A stretch of 64,000 nt of DNA from the NCBI GenBank assembly GCA_032164295.1, contig JAJHTX010000012.1, positions 310,001 to 374,000 of the forward strand, in the 5' to 3' direction. The stretch's first letter is position 1, and each line of letters begins with the position of its first letter. This stretch comes from Inonotus obliquus (Eukaryota > Basidiomycota > Agaricomycetes > Hymenochaetales > Hymenochaetaceae). The notes beneath the pieces were generated by a model. The model saw nothing but the letters and a program-made list of their open reading frames with translations. It did not search any database and was not told the origin of the DNA. The position numbers and the translations under genes are program-made. Shown here piece after piece: positions 1-12,906 of this stretch.

Positions 1-1800
1 GGTCGAACTATTCGAATGTCGATGGCTCTGTTGTTGATGTGGTATTCGTTGTCCCAAGCCTTGACCTTGACTCTGTTGCGTGGATGGTGAGGACGAGTCG
101 GAAGGCAACTCATTAAGCGAGATCACATTCGACGCCCGTGAATCCATTCTTGATCCTGACGCACGCGGTAACCCTGGACCCCTTCCCAGTTCCACACCGT
201 CTGGCGACCGTCCCTCTCCGTTTTCGCCCTCGTTCACGGCGTTCGCGGAGTTGACGTTAGCGACATTACGCAGATTCAAAAACTGCGAGACGCGAGATGC
301 GAGTCGAGATCGACGATCTCCTACTCCAACAAGACGTGATGATCGGGGTGAGGGTAGTGACGGGAATGAAATTGAAGGAGAGGCTGGAGAGGAAGAAGAC
401 GGTGGATACGATTCGTTTGAACTAGGTCCTGTTGGAGACGAGGATTGCAAAGAGAGACCAGGAGGATCTATACCGTGTGTGGTAGTAGATACCGAATCCC
501 GCCCTCTCGTCGAATCACCACCACTTGCATTATGCAACGAGTTTTCAGCAGCGGCAGAGGACGACTCGTAATCTGGTGGAGCCTCAGACGGAGTGATGCT
601 CGCCCTTCGTTGCATCAACGCAGACCCTTCATCAGCTATATTACTCGAAGCCCTCGAATCTCGACGCTCCTGCAGACCATGCAACGGCGACGAAACAGAG
701 AAACGTTGAGGGAGAAGTTGAACAGTTGACGTGTCCGCATCATGTTCTCGTTCTGCACCAACACCGACTTCGCTCAACCCAAGGCTCATCGCGCTTTGAT
801 CCGGTCTCGGTCCGGGACCTAACGGCTCTCCTCCACTCGCCTCTCTCACTCTCGCCACTGGATTAGACACAACTGCACTATCCCTCGACACCTCTCTCCT
901 CAACGATTCAGAATCTCTTCCGTCTTCCCTTTCCTCCGCTTCTCTCGCTTCCGCAATACTCACATCCACATCGACAGCCTCTGGACCCGTGAAAATCACC
1001 AACTCCTGATCGCCCGGTTCCTTCATGTAAACAGGCAAGGAATGAGTGCTCATTTGGCTGGGGGTGCGTCGATTCCGTCGACCAGTGCGCGGATTCGTCC
1101 GCCCCGCTCCACCGTTCCCATTATTCGTCCTGGTGTTGGTGTTGGCATTGGCACTAGCGGTGTTCCGTCCGACACCGGTGAGTTGCTGAGCGGTCACTTC
1201 CCTTGTACCGGTTCCGGCGAAATTTCCCGAAGGCGTGGTAGTATTTGAGGACTGCATGGCACGTACGGCAGCCTGACGAAAACGGGAAAGTACCGACGTG
1301 CGTGTGTAGACGAAGAAAAAGGCACCCATAAGGACGAGACAGACTACCATCGCAGGGACCTAGTAATTTCATGAGTGCCATTGCTAAATGATAAGAGTAG
1401 CAAACAAAGATGGGGCTTCAGGCTCGATTGTGTTGCAAGCCGGAGAGCTAACTTGAGACGCGAGTGGATCAATGTCAGCAACGAACTCATATGCCCACGT
1501 CATTCCTCCATTGCCCCCGGTCCAGCAGATCCCGGAGCCATGCAAACCATTTCACAATCAAGCAAAATAAAACAGGAAAACAAGAGACTGAAGACTCACC
1601 CATACTTGCGGAGCGATATCATTACTCAACTCCTGTGAATCATTCCTACGAGTTGTACTATCGCTATCCTGCGTATGCCCACTTTGTCTCCGTCCGAGAG
1701 CTAAAGGTAAGGGAGAAGCATCTACGAGACTTGTAGTGATTGCCAGTTGTGTCCCCAAGGATGTCCAAAACCATTGTCGGAACCAAAGTCGTCGTCTCAT
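1..1800 (-). CDS. Single-TM, largely disordered basidiomycete protein (3' end cut by window edge)
   Basis: Two exons on the minus strand: 1800-1600 (67 codons, phase 0) and 1359 to the edge (453 codons, open). The intron has a GTGAGT donor at 1599 and an acceptor TAG ending at 1360. The N-terminus MRRRLWFRQWFW followed by a hydrophobic stretch looks like a signal peptide or signal anchor. Exon 2 opens with a clear membrane helix (residues 68-87, PAMVVCLVLMGAFFFVY). The rest is rich in Ser, Pro, Asn and Arg and probably cytosolic. It contains the short blocks LPVYMKEPGDQELVIF (about residue 174) and APPDYES (about residue 325), the latter resembling a PPxY-type ligand. I associate the YMKEPG and PPDY blocks with a conserved but uncharacterised basidiomycete family; that is from memory. 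The stop codon lies outside the window. Function unknown. Confidence 0.75.
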
Positions 1801-3331
1801 AGCCAGGTGAAGGAATGGAGGAGAGGGCACGCGAGAGGATAGACGTCGTACGATAGAGGAGAGAGAGAGGGGTAGATAGATAAGAAGACTGAAGATTGCG
1901 TGCGAGAGAAGAAGTAAGAGGTAAAGACCCCTTTCGGAGGAAGGGAGAATAGTCAAACAATGATAGATAGTGCGGTGCGCGGAACCTCTGAGGATACCTT
2001 TTGTGTGATGATTCGTTATCTACGTCAGTCCACTTTGTCTTGGCTATACGTGCTACTGCCAATAGAAACGAAGACGTTCCCTCAGCGTACCACGCGAGAC
2101 AGTTGAGGTTGGGGAGAGGGACGTGTCGGTCGGGAAGAGAGATACTAATAGTACTGTAAGCACTAATGACTACATATACATAGTGTGTGTGATGACCGCT
2201 CATCAACGGCTATCATCGCACCGCACCACCACAGTCCTGCCTCGTCGCTGACCTCTCCTCTCTTACCCCACTTGGGTTGCTATATCTCACTGTGCTTCTC
2301 CTCAGTTTCATACGAGCCCTCTCAGAGAAAGGAGTAAATAAAATGCCTCTACATTACTGAATCTGCTTATGTAACTATCAAGTCCAGCCGAATAGCTCGG
2401 AATCGACATGCGATGTTTAGTTCAATATTCCCAATTATTTCAGTTTCAATACGAAATGTCGGCAACCCCGCGCAAGCCGCATCAATGAGAGCTTTGACCA
2501 CGATCCGAGTCGCAACTTTGGTTATCCCTCCCGTTAGCTCGTGGCTTTCCTGAGCTTGCACATCTGTTGGCTGCCGTAACTATTGCATTGACCTACGGCT
2601 ATTCCGTGTTCAAGTTAATGGGGTCAATGGGAACAACACGGTCCAGTTTACTGTATTTCTTCGTCTAAGCGAGGTAGTGAGCCAAGAGTTGTCAAAGATG
2701 ATTGAATTATGAAAGGTTCTCAGGTAGTACACGTGGGCTGTCAAGGTGGTCAAGCGCATACGTATACGATATCATGAATTATAGGCATACAGCACTAAAG
2801 TGCCCGGAATGATCAAAAAAAATCACGGTCAACCATGTTCAGCCAGAGCCACTCGGGAAGTTAGTATTACCTACTAACTATGACAATCATCTCCAAGAGA
2901 CGATATTCCCAACGACAGAGGAAGTGGAAGCAGAAACAATACTTGCAGAGCCCGATGCTGAACTCCCTCCTTCATACTAAACTGAAGAGTAGAAGTCAGG
3001 GAAAATACCTCCCAAATGAGGGATGACGAAATGAGAGGCGGTGCACGACGCGTCTCCTCATCAGACACGTGTTTCCTATTCCTCCATCCCAAATTAGGAG
3101 CGCGTACGCGAAAGACAAAAGTGGAGGGAAATGTGGCTCGTCAATGGAGAATAACGTGACCGTGCATTCAGCCACATTTAAAAAGAAACGAGTATTGGCC
3201 CAGGGATGGCCTTTTACCTTCCTTTCATCCTTCCGGCTTTCGACACCCATCTCTCTCCAGCTTTGGCGTGTTCAGCTTCCCACTCTTCGTCTCGACATTT
3301 AAGAAACTCCCCCTCATACGTAGTAAAAGCA
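1801..3331. other. Intergenic region between two divergent genes
   Basis: About 1.5 kb between the minus-strand TM-protein gene and the plus-strand repeat-protein gene. It should hold both promoters. Pyrimidine-rich tracts lie just before 3332. No RNA gene, repeat or convincing further gene was seen; the short ORFs here lack coding character. Confidence 0.6.
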
Positions 3332-6300
3332 ATGGCTGTAGTAACAAGGTCGCAAACACGCGCAGCCGCAGCTGCTGCGGGTCGTGGCTCGAGTACCGCT
3401 ACCGCTCAAAATCAGGTCAACGCGGCCATTCATGAGAATGTTGTGCGAGGTTCCAGTGGAAACCGTGCCTCTGCCCGAGGTAGAGGAGCGAAAAGAGCTG
3501 GTGCACCAACACAAGGTACTCGGGCCACCTCTTCCAGGACCCGTGCAACTGCCGCTTCCAACTCAAACTCAAGGAACCAAAATCGTCGTAATACCGGCAA
3601 AAGGAAACGTGAGTTCGCAATAGATTTACCTATCAGCTGAGTACTGAAGAGTTTCCAGGTGCAACTCGCCCACAGGCTGCTAACCAATCCACTTCTACGA
3701 CGTGTGGCTTGTACTTTGAATTCACGTTCAACCATGCCACGACAACCAACAACTGCATCGCAGGTAAGTGCAATTTGTGAATGCCATCGCACCTACCTAA
3801 CCTCCAACAGGACCTTCCTCCGTTACTCTTGACGGTGCTGAACCAGAGGAACCAGCCGCCCCTGGTAAGAAAACCAGGACGGCCAGAGCGGGTGCCAAGC
3901 GACGTCATGAAGACGAAGAAGACCAACTGGAGGAAATTGGCACTGATGAGCAGAATATTAATCCTCCCCCACGTACACTCCGTCGTGTTCGACGGAAGAC
4001 AGAAAGGGCTACCCAGGCGGATGCTCCGGTCCACGATGCGGTCGTGGAGACTGTAAATCGCACGCGCCGCAATAAAGGAAAAGCCAGGGCTGTCGACCTG
4101 CCGTCTGGCGAAAAGGCCATGGTCGGTTCAAAGCGTCAGCGCGACGAGGATGACGAAGACGCGGGAGATGTCTCGCAGATGCCATTGGATCCCGGACCCT
4201 CGCGTCGGATGACAAGGCGCACCAGACAAAAGGCAGAGAAGCTTGAGGTCGTGCAGCCCGTAAGGAGAAGCACTAGGAAGCTCAGGACCCGCCAGACTGT
4301 CGAAGCTACAGTACCTCCAAAAAGACAAGGACCGAAGAGGGGTCGGAAACTCGTAGAGCCTCTTCAACCTTCGAGGGCATCAACTCCAGAGAGTTGCAAG
4401 TCGCAGGAGCCCATTCTCTCACCTCCGAGGGTACCATCGACCTTGTTATCGGGGGTAGAGAAAGGGCCGATGCCTCCGAGGGAAAAGGCACCGGAGACAG
4501 TGAAGCAAGAGGAATTGACCCCACCCCCTCTCCTCCGTCACGAACCAACAGAGCAGGTCGGGTACATGGAAGTAAAGTATTCCGAAGCGCTAATCTCGGT
4601 GAAGCTTCCCGAGCCCTCCGGACGAACGCCGACGACTACAGAGGTTGCTCCAGACGCGGAAGAGGCAAGGGGCGACCGCATGGGCGATAGCGCAGAGCGT
4701 GCTGGAGACATGCTCGACTCAAAAACTGAAAGAGCCGTTGCCAGTTCCGGTTGTTCCTTGACAGTAGTTAAGGAAGAGTCCATATCTTCGGCATCATCAG
4801 GAGCGGCGTCGTCATCATCGTTAGGCGACTCGGACAAAGAGAATATGCCATCAATTCCGTCGAATCCCCTGGAGTACTGGTCCCTGAGTTCCCCTCAATT
4901 CGCAGTCATCGGATACCTGCCTGAGCATTCTCCCGAACCGATTGAAACTGGAGGATCTCACACGGCGGGTCCTGCAGCAGGTTCTAACGAAAACGGGGCC
5001 GATCGCCAAAATGGCAATGCATCCCACCTCTTGAGGCTCCGCCGACCGCTTGCACCGCTTCTGAGCTTCGCCAATCCTGCTCTGGAGCGTCAGGACTCTG
5101 AGGAACTTGAGTCTTCTTCGTCGTGCGAGGATCACGCAGAGCCGGAGTACTACGGACCAGGTGACTACCAACGTGGGTACACTTATAATAGCGACGAGGA
5201 TGACCCGAGGGGAGTCGAGGGTGAGCAAGAACATGGTTTCCCAGAGGCTGGTCCGTCAAGGCCACGGGTTACTGTGGCGCCCGAGACAGTAGACTACCCC
5301 TACGGATACACTTTCGTCGATGATGACGACGACCCGAGGGACGATGGGTATGCGCCTCGAGAACATGACGTCTCAGTTGCTCGACCTACGGGGATGCTTC
5401 GACCTGCACGCTTCGACCACTATGATGCAGGGGACCATCCTAGTAGATATACCTTCGTTGGAGACGGTGGCGATGTTGAAAGCGACGATGAAGAGCCTCA
5501 AGACTACGAATTCCCGGGGGCTGACAGGTCGGGGATTCGCGGAGCAACGGAGCACGGGCGCTATGGGCGGAGAGACTACCCTTACGGATACACCTTCGTT
5601 GATGATGACGGCGTTCCTCAATACGGCTCCCCAGAGGCCGGACCCTCGAGAATGCGAGGAAATACGGAGCCAGAGCACTATGGCTATCCCTACAAATATA
5701 CCCTTGTCAGCGATGACGACAGTTCGCAGGGGGATGAGGACGTACCTCAGAGATATGACTTCCCGGAGGACGAGAACCCGAGAATAGGCGGAGCAGTAGA
5801 GCTTGGGCGTTATGAGTCAGAAAACCATCGTTATGGTCACGCTTTCGTCGATGAAAACGACGACGATCCGGAGGGCAGCGAGCAGGTACCTCAAGAATAT
5901 GACTTCCCGGAGCCCGAGCTCGTAAATCTGCGCGAAGCTGCGGAGCCTAGGCATCACGAAACGAGGGACTACCCTTACAGGTATACTTTCGTTGACGAAG
6001 ATGATGGCTCTGAGGGTGATGAGGGCGCGCAGGAATACGGTTCTCCGGAAGCTGGGAGCTCGAGAATGCGCGAAGCTGTAGAGCTTGGACGCTATGAACG
6101 GGAAGACCATCCTCACGGATACAATTTCGTTGATGATACTGAGGACGAGGGTGAATACGATTCCCAACAGGCCGAGGGTGCAAGGATACGTAGAGCTGCA
6201 GAGCTCGAGCGCCATGGGACAGAAGGCTACTCTTTCGGGTATACTTTCGTTGGTGACGACGACGATCTGGAGGGCGACGAAAATGCATCTTACGAGTTCC

Positions 6301-6443
6301 CAGAAGCTGGGCCATCGCAAGTGCGCGGAGCTCCACGATCTGTTGTATACGGGGCTGTTGCCACAAACAACAGGAACGAGTTCCGAGGTGATAACGCGTC
6401 TCCACTTTCATGTGTGTTATTGCCGTCTCCCTTCGACCCTTGA
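3332..6443 (+). CDS. Uncharacterised 1,004-aa protein: basic N-terminus, acidic tandem repeats
   Basis: Exons 3332-3608, 3659-3763 and 3811-6443. The introns have GTGAGT and GTAAGT donors and CAG acceptors, and the phases agree. The first ATG in good context gives MAVVTRSQTRAAAAAAG. Residues 1-260 are basic and rich in Arg, Lys, Ala and Ser, with several KR/RR clusters that could act as nuclear localisation signals (inferred). A Ser/Glu-rich middle follows. From about residue 575 to 960 come at least nine diverged repeats of about 40-48 residues, each with an aromatic-acidic core such as DYPYGYTFVDDD and usually a following E-F-PEAGPSR-R-A-E stretch. I see no catalytic domain and do not recognise the protein. 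Low complexity suggests a disordered scaffold or nuclear protein, but that is inference only. Confidence 0.75.
5150..6330 (+). repeat. Coding tandem repeat, about 9 units of 125-145 bp (Y-P-Y-G-Y-T-F-V-D-D core)
   Basis: Direct reading shows repeated cores starting near 5160, 5288, 5432, 5572, 5680, 5819, 5964, 6102 and 6222. Translated cores include DYPYGYTFVDDD, DYPYGYTFVDDDG, DYPYRYTFVDED, DHPHGYNFVDD and GYSFGYTFVGDDD. Between cores comes a Pro-Glu-Ala-Gly-Pro-Ser-Arg segment. The units have diverged in sequence but keep frame, which suggests selection on the protein rather than a recent expansion. Confidence 0.8.
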
Positions 6444-7612
6444 AAGCATTTCACCGTCCACGCACGGAATTGGAGGATACTTCGTGGTGTATAGTGGCAG
6501 AAAAGCGCTTGGATTTATAGGGGATGAAGAGAGCCTTTGACGTCAAACAGGCTCAATGATTTGCGCCCCGATGAGCCTGCGATAACTAAACTAAGGAGCA
6601 CCGCGTCAACGCCCTTCCGTCCTTTCAACTGGTTCGACAATTGTCTCAATGCTTTGCACAATGTACTTGTGCTTTTTTCTTTCTTTTTTCTTTTCTGTAT
6701 CTTGTTGTCTGCTGCTTTGTTTTGTCAGTTTCTGCGCTTGAGCTGCATTATCATACTCGCACCTTGTATTTTAGTCCATTTTTGTTCTGCATGTGCTATT
6801 CCTGTATTTGTATCTTGCGTGTACTGTAATGGAAAGATAGGGCGATTCGATTCGTCCCCTCATCGCTTCAGGTCTCTTTGACTGGAGCTCCTCATAAATT
6901 CGGTTGATGAGCTCATCAACGTATGTGTGAGCCTTCGTCAAAGGCGACAACCCATGGCCATTCGGGGACTTAAGTATTCACCCGCTGTTTCTTCTCCACG
7001 ATCAATCCGTGTAAAAGTGGTGGTGGTGGGAAACAGAGATGGAGTGCGCGCATCCGGATGCTTGCCGCGGCAGGACATTCTTACGTAATATTATGTTAGT
7101 ACGGGATGCCTTCTTCGCTGCTGCTGCTAACATACTTATACGAAGGGTCTACATCGCTGGAGATGCTAGAACATATAGAACATATAAGAGGAAAGAAACT
7201 CCACCATGCCATTATTGATGGACACAATCTGCACAGTGCTTAAAGAGGAATGCCGTGCAATATAGAATGACCCGATATTAGACGCGGACATTTCTACATA
7301 CCATCTCGGAGCAATTGGCTCATTCAAAGCTAAATGTAAGTATGTAACCAAGTGGTTCGCAGGAGAACTCGACGAGGCAAACGGAGTATTTGGATTAGCG
7401 GATGCCTACCGCGCGATGACGTTACGAGTAGCATAATTCCTGTGCAGTCCCTGCCCTTGGACCGCATCCTCATCAAGTTTTCTTGAGTCATGGTTTGGTT
7501 CATGGGTGTAGCATGATTCAGAGTGACTGGGAAGCTTATGTCATATGTATTTCCCACGATTACAGTCCCGTGGTGGCTAGAATGCACGCGACGCGTTTGG
7601 ACCGTGTTTGCC
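6444..7612. other. Spacer holding the 3' region of the repeat gene and a degenerate relic
   Basis: Bases 6444-7150 are T-rich downstream sequence of the repeat-protein gene. Bases 7190-7440 match a second relic near 22.1-22.4 kb (separate entry). The last 170 bases before 7613 are presumably the SCC3 promoter. No intact gene seen. Confidence 0.5.
7190..7440 (+). pseudogene. Relic of a dispersed family (KWFxGELDE motif), copy 1
   Basis: Similar over about 250 bp to the minus strand of 22375-22080. Shared blocks are the stretch after CTGCA near 7230 and the strongest part, 7345-7376. That part translates here to YVTKWFAGELDEANG and in the other copy to YETKWFTGELDETRT. Flanking sequence is out of frame in this copy. 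The parent gene family is not recognised. Coding origin is inferred from the conserved peptide with silent and conservative differences. Confidence 0.45.
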
Positions 7613-10600
7613 ATGTCTCTGACGACAACCATAACCATGCCCGACCAAGAGCGCTCTTCCGCGCCTCGGCGCTCGACCAGAGAAAAGAAAACCGCTCAAC
7701 CATTCACTCTGTGTACGTGTCTTGCTCGCTTTTACCAATTTTCCTCGACTTGATCATGCTCGCAGCTTCCCCGAACAAGAGGAAACGCGTCGGCGGAGCG
7801 GAAGATGATCAGCAACTCAGTGACGTCGACGCACCAAATGCAGGCGACTCGGATGAAGGAGACGAGTACATTGCACCTCGAAAGCCCAAGGCGGGCGCAA
7901 AGGGTAAGGCGAGAATGCGTGGCCCACCCGCACCTAAGAAGCCCCGGGCGGCGAAGGGTCCAGAGGAGACGGCGAAGGGTCCAGCACGTAGAGGGCGAAA
8001 ACAGAAAGACGGAGCGCTGTCGGCTACCAAACCACAAGCGGAAGCAAAAATCTCGGAGGATAACGCCTTATTCAGTGCGTGTTAACCTACCTACCATCCA
8101 TCATATTTTTGATGTCTGAGCCGCTTTTCGCAGATTCAATCATGAATCCTGCAGCTGCCTTGCAATCAACTGTGGAAGATTTCTTGGACTCCTTCCAACA
8201 GGCACCAGGACCTGCGCTGGGAGATCTTATCACTTGCATTCTACGAACATGTGGTTCCAATGATACTGTCGATGCCGATAGGGCTGTTGATTATGATGGT
8301 GTCGTTGATGCCCTCGACGACTTCACGGAAATCCTAAAGGAGGTTCGTCATAATGCTTTGTGTTCAGCTTGCGTATGCTCAACTAATAACAGGACGATGC
8401 TCCGACATACCCGCTAACCTCGAAACATCCTATGTTCAGGAAATTCAGAAAGTCATTGTCAGAGTTTCTGACGCGTCTCATTCAAGCTTCCGCGGAGATG
8501 GGGCTGCTTTATGCTTCCGACTTGCTAATGACTATTCAGGCTTGGGTGGTCGCTATGTCATCTTCTCAGCTTCGTAGTTTCCGACATACGGCAACTGTCA
8601 TTGCATTAGAGATCGAGACTGCTCTGTGCGACGTCGCTGCTGCGGTTGAAAAGGAGGCAGAGTTGGTCACGCGTCAGCGGGAAGGCGAGCGCAAACGAAA
8701 GGGTGTAAAAGGAGGCTCCAGCGGACGCGAAAAAGAATTTGAAGTCAAGGCCAGAGAGGTGAAGGAGCGTCGTGCAAAGCTTTCTGAGTTTCTCAAGGAG
8801 TTCTTTGATGGCGTCTTCATCCATCGTTATCGGGATCTCGATCCCAACATACGAGCCGAATGCGTGCATGCGATGGGTGATTGGCAAAAGAGATTCCCCG
8901 CTCACTTTCTTGACAACCAGTACCTACGTTATATTGGGTGGGTGCTCTCCGATGCGAACAATCATGTTAGGCTGGAAGCCGTCAGGTCACTTGTTTCACT
9001 GTATGCGAAGGAAGACTATATTGTATCTTTACAGTCATTCACCGAACGTTTCAAACCTCGATTGGTGGAGATGGCGACTGGGGACACCGAGATCCCCGTA
9101 CGCGTAGCAGTCGTGCAAGTCTTAAGCGCTGTGGATGCCCATGGTCTGCTTGAAGAATCCCAGCGTGCGGCCCTCTGTCTTCTTATATTCGACAAGGACT
9201 CCAAAGTGCGTCGCGCAGTGAGTAGGTTTGTGCGTGGTGTCTGGGAGGATGCGACCGAGCAACGGCTTGTCGGCAAGAAGAACCCGACAGAAAAAGAGAA
9301 GAAGCGGGCCGGATTGAAGGCGCTAGCTCAGCTGCTTGTGCAATGGGGAAGGTCTTTGGACCGTGCCAGTGTAGAGAGTGGGGATAATCTTGACGGTGAC
9401 TCCAGTTCTCAAGATGACGGACCAAGCGCAGACAAGCGCGAAAGTGGTGGTATCATACTTTCTACTCAGCAGAAAAGTCGTATTGCTCTGGCGGTGGAGG
9501 CGCTTTGGGACGAAGTTGAGATAGTTGATGATTGGGAGGCTATGCTGGATTTGCTCTTGCTTGATCATTCGGCTGGCGTCGATGCCTCACAAGGCGCTAC
9601 GCCAGTATCTTCACGGCGAAAGAAGACAAAGAGAGTTGTGGACGATTCGCTTGTGGATGAAGCCTGGAGGCTTGAAGAAGCCGAAGAGGCGATTCTTCTG
9701 GACGTCTTTGTTGCGGCCTTGCGCAAAGCGAAAGCTGAAGCAGCTGCTGGGAAGAAGGTATTTGTTCGTCTGACTGCCATCAATGAAAGCTGACGAATAG
9801 ACAAGGGCGAAGAAGAGGCGGTGGCTTCGGAGATCACCAGAGAACTGATCAATGCCCTCCCTAGCCTCATCGCGAAGCATCAAACGGACGAGAATCGCAT
9901 TGCAAACGTACTTCTCATACCAGAGCTGATAAGCATTGATTTGTATCTCGAAATGCGAATGGTGACGGTATGCTTGTCTGCCCCTGTTCATGCCTACGCT
10001 TGCTAAGTATTATTCTCGAAGGCATACGAGTCTCTCTGGGAAGATGTTTCGAAACAATTCCTCACACATACGTCTCCGTCTGTCTTGACTAACTCCATTG
10101 CGACTATCAGACACTTTATGGAAGCGACAAGCTTGTCAAATACGAATAGTACCAAAATCCTCGAGTTAGAGGATGAACTCGCGTCCTCGCTCAGGGACGC
10201 TGTGGGCGGCCGAGATGAACTTGAAGTTGCTACGTTTACTGACGATGAAGCTCATGCACTAGGAGCGATTTGTGCCCGGATATGTGCCCTGGCAGGTTCC
10301 CGTGACTTGACGGCATGGATTGAGGAGGATGAAGGGGGCAAACAGAGCAGTGCTTGGGACATTATTTGTGCTCTAGCAGAGAGGGGGCGGTTAGGTTACA
10401 AAGAAGAGGAATTAGTATGGCTTTATCTTCTCTGTATTCATCGTTTACATTCTGACATCATGATTCTAGATGGTTGAGCGCGCATTGCATTTACTTTCTC
10501 TACACATCATCTGGAAAGCAAGACATTTCATACGTGCTCAAGACTCCTCGGACAAAGAGCAGCTACAGGAGGCTCTACGAGAGCAGCGCGATGTTCTGCT

Positions 10601-12436
10601 CGAAAAGCTCGTCGAGTATGCAGTCGGAACACAGTCCAATACCCTTCTGGGAGTAAGGAGAGCTGTGAGTAGCCTGTTGGTAACCACTGTCGAGCGGCAT
10701 CTGACAATACGATAGGCCTTCCAAAATTTGCTCACGTTGTACATTTTATTCTACGCGGGTGCAGAAGGATCGGAACCGGTCGAAACCCCTCTTGTCCCTC
10801 TCGCCTTATCAATGGGAGATGAGATGCAATATCGATGCGCAGGGTTCGTTCAGGCTGAGATAGACCGGTATGCGGAGGAATTGGAGGGCGGCCGTCCTGC
10901 CCATCATGAGGAGAGCGATGCTGGTAGTGATTCTGGGAGTGACTCTGCTCCTGAAGCTGCGGATAAGAAAACTCGCGCCGGTAAAGGAAAGGGGAAGAAA
11001 GCAGTTCCCGCCGAAGAAGATACTAATGGTACTTATGCGACTTGTCCCTTGGTTTGTGCGGGACTAATAATTGCCTACAGTAGTGAAGAGCAAGGCTTTA
11101 CTTGAGCAGGAATATGTCTTTAATGCTACTTTGACAACCTTCCTGAGGGCACTGAAGGCAGGTGTCATCCATATTCGACACGGTGCACTCCTTCTAGCAC
11201 ACTATGGGCGGCTGGGTTCGGCAGTCGATTTATCAACCAGGCTAATTGTCGACATTCTTCGGGAAGAAGGCATGGCCAAAGATAACGGAAGGATGGTAGT
11301 CGAAGTAATTGTTGATGCACTGAGAGAGGTATGCTCAATTGGTCCATCTAGAGCGTTCAGAGTTAACCCTTCTTGACAGTCGTTCGCTCTTGTGCTAGAC
11401 CGCATTGTTGAAACCGAGCAACATGCGCTGGCCTTAGCCAAGTCTCTTGCACCATGCTTGATCATGCGAGGTGCCCAACTTTCCATCATCAGGAAGCTTC
11501 CTAGCGAACACATCGTCGAAATACATACAACTCTCCTATCATGGATAACAAAAAAAATCTCCGCCTATGAAACTACGAAGAACAAGCGAGGCCGGAGCAA
11601 GTCAATCTTGTTTTTCAGGGTGCTCCAGCACCTGCTTGTAGGCATAGATCCCAGGGATGCATTAAAAATGTGAGTACTTGACTCCTTTTAAAAATGACGT
11701 TCCGCTACAACTCCGTCTCCATCCGCAGCAAAGCCCATCTCGATCAGGACATCGCTATGCTCAGTATTGACATCCCTCCAACTTCAAAAGTATGGGAGCC
11801 CTATCGTGCTTATGAGAAAAGGCTGTCTACTGTTACGACGAAGGAAAAAGGTATGTATGTCCTTTTCCTAGTCAGGGACGCCTTGTTGACGAGTGACGAC
11901 TAGGCTTGACAAGGAAATCAGGAAGGGGAGGCGGAGCGATTAGAACCAATGAGTTCGTGTCTTCTGGGGACGAAGAGAATGAAGTCGAAGGACTCTTTGA
12001 AACGAATGGTGTCTCCAGTCAGCCAGTTGCTCGAAAAGTCCAACCAAGGCCTGCATTTAGGAAGCAGCCGTCTCAGAATGGTGCTGAAGATACGCAATCG
12101 GAGTTGACGCAGCTGACTGGGGACGAACGTTCACCCGAGCCAGAGTCGGAACCGGAACCGTCAGGACCAGATCGGGAAGTAGAGCCATCACAAACTACTC
12201 AGCAGCCCGTGAACGGTGCCTCTGGTCTGTCTCCTGGTTATTCTCCGTCGCCTGCTGCGTTTGAGGTTGTAACCACAACGAGTGGAACGCCTGCGAGGAA
12301 GCGTGCTCGTTCGCCTAATCCCGGTGCTAGTCCTCCGCACGGAGATGACAGTCCAGTGGCAACGGGAGTTGTCGCTTCGCCTGCTCCAACTCAAACTGAC
12401 GACATCGTTGTTCGTCGGAAGCGGGTACGACGCTGA
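7613..12436 (+). CDS. SCC3: Cohesin subunit SA/STAG (Scc3/Psc3/Rec11 family)
   Basis: Twelve exons: 7613-7712, 7766-8074, 8134-8342, 8393-9757, 9806-9967, 10022-10414, 10470-10664, 10716-11028, 11081-11328, 11380-11669, 11729-11850 and 11904-12436. All phases join, giving 1,412 residues. The STAG domain spans about residues 135-260 (NPAAALQSTVEDFLDSF, VDYDGVVDALDDFTEIL, PMFRKFRKSLSEFL). The stromalin conservative domain lies near 343-430 (FFDGVFIHRYRDLDPNIRAE, HVRLEAVRSLVSLYAKEDY). The N- and C-terminal tails are charged and disordered, as in other members. Scc3 binds the Scc1 kleisin and DNA and is needed for sister-chromatid cohesion in the nucleus. Intron 4 only keeps frame with an AAG acceptor at 9805, preceded by a CTGAC branch site. 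The gene appears intact and is convergent with JIP5. Confidence 0.95.
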
Positions 12437-12906
12437 ATTTGCGGTATATTTGTTCTTCCATGTCACCCCATTGTTGATCTATCGATCACTGTATCTCCTA
12501 ACAATATGGTATGCGGATGATATCTCCTTTTCATACATTTCGCTTCGATTCATCCTTTTCTTTATTCGTTATATTCTTCGTTCATGGTTCGCATTGGCGT
12601 TGTTCAACTTTTTTCTCGTTTTCCTTTCTCGAGTTTGGAAGAATGTTTGAACTATCTAAACATGTGCATCAGATTAGTAGGTATATAGAGATCGGTTGTA
12701 ATGTTCGAGATGGGTTTTCAACGTGACGGGCATTTCATTAGCAGATTGGGATGCTCTATTCGTTTCTTTAGCCACCCAGAAGTGTATGTACAACGCACTG
12801 TGCAGACTCGCAACAGAGAGATAGGCTCGAACGAAAGGAAGCTATATGAAAGATAAGAGGAACTGTAATTGTAACAACGAAGCGACAGCTTTGCCAGTCA
12901 GTCAGG
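12437..12906. other. Convergent 3' intergenic region (SCC3 / JIP5)
   Basis: Lies between the two stop codons and is T-rich near 12530-12650. It would hold both 3' UTRs. Nothing else seen. Confidence 0.6.

Noticed and set aside
80..571. 163-codon plus ORF at the left end
   Set aside because: Antisense of the minus-strand TM-protein gene, whose frame has conserved blocks and splice sites.
5817..6320. Hydrophobic 167-codon minus-strand ORF
   Set aside because: Shadow of the acidic repeats on the plus strand (Asp codons read as Val/Ile on the opposite strand).
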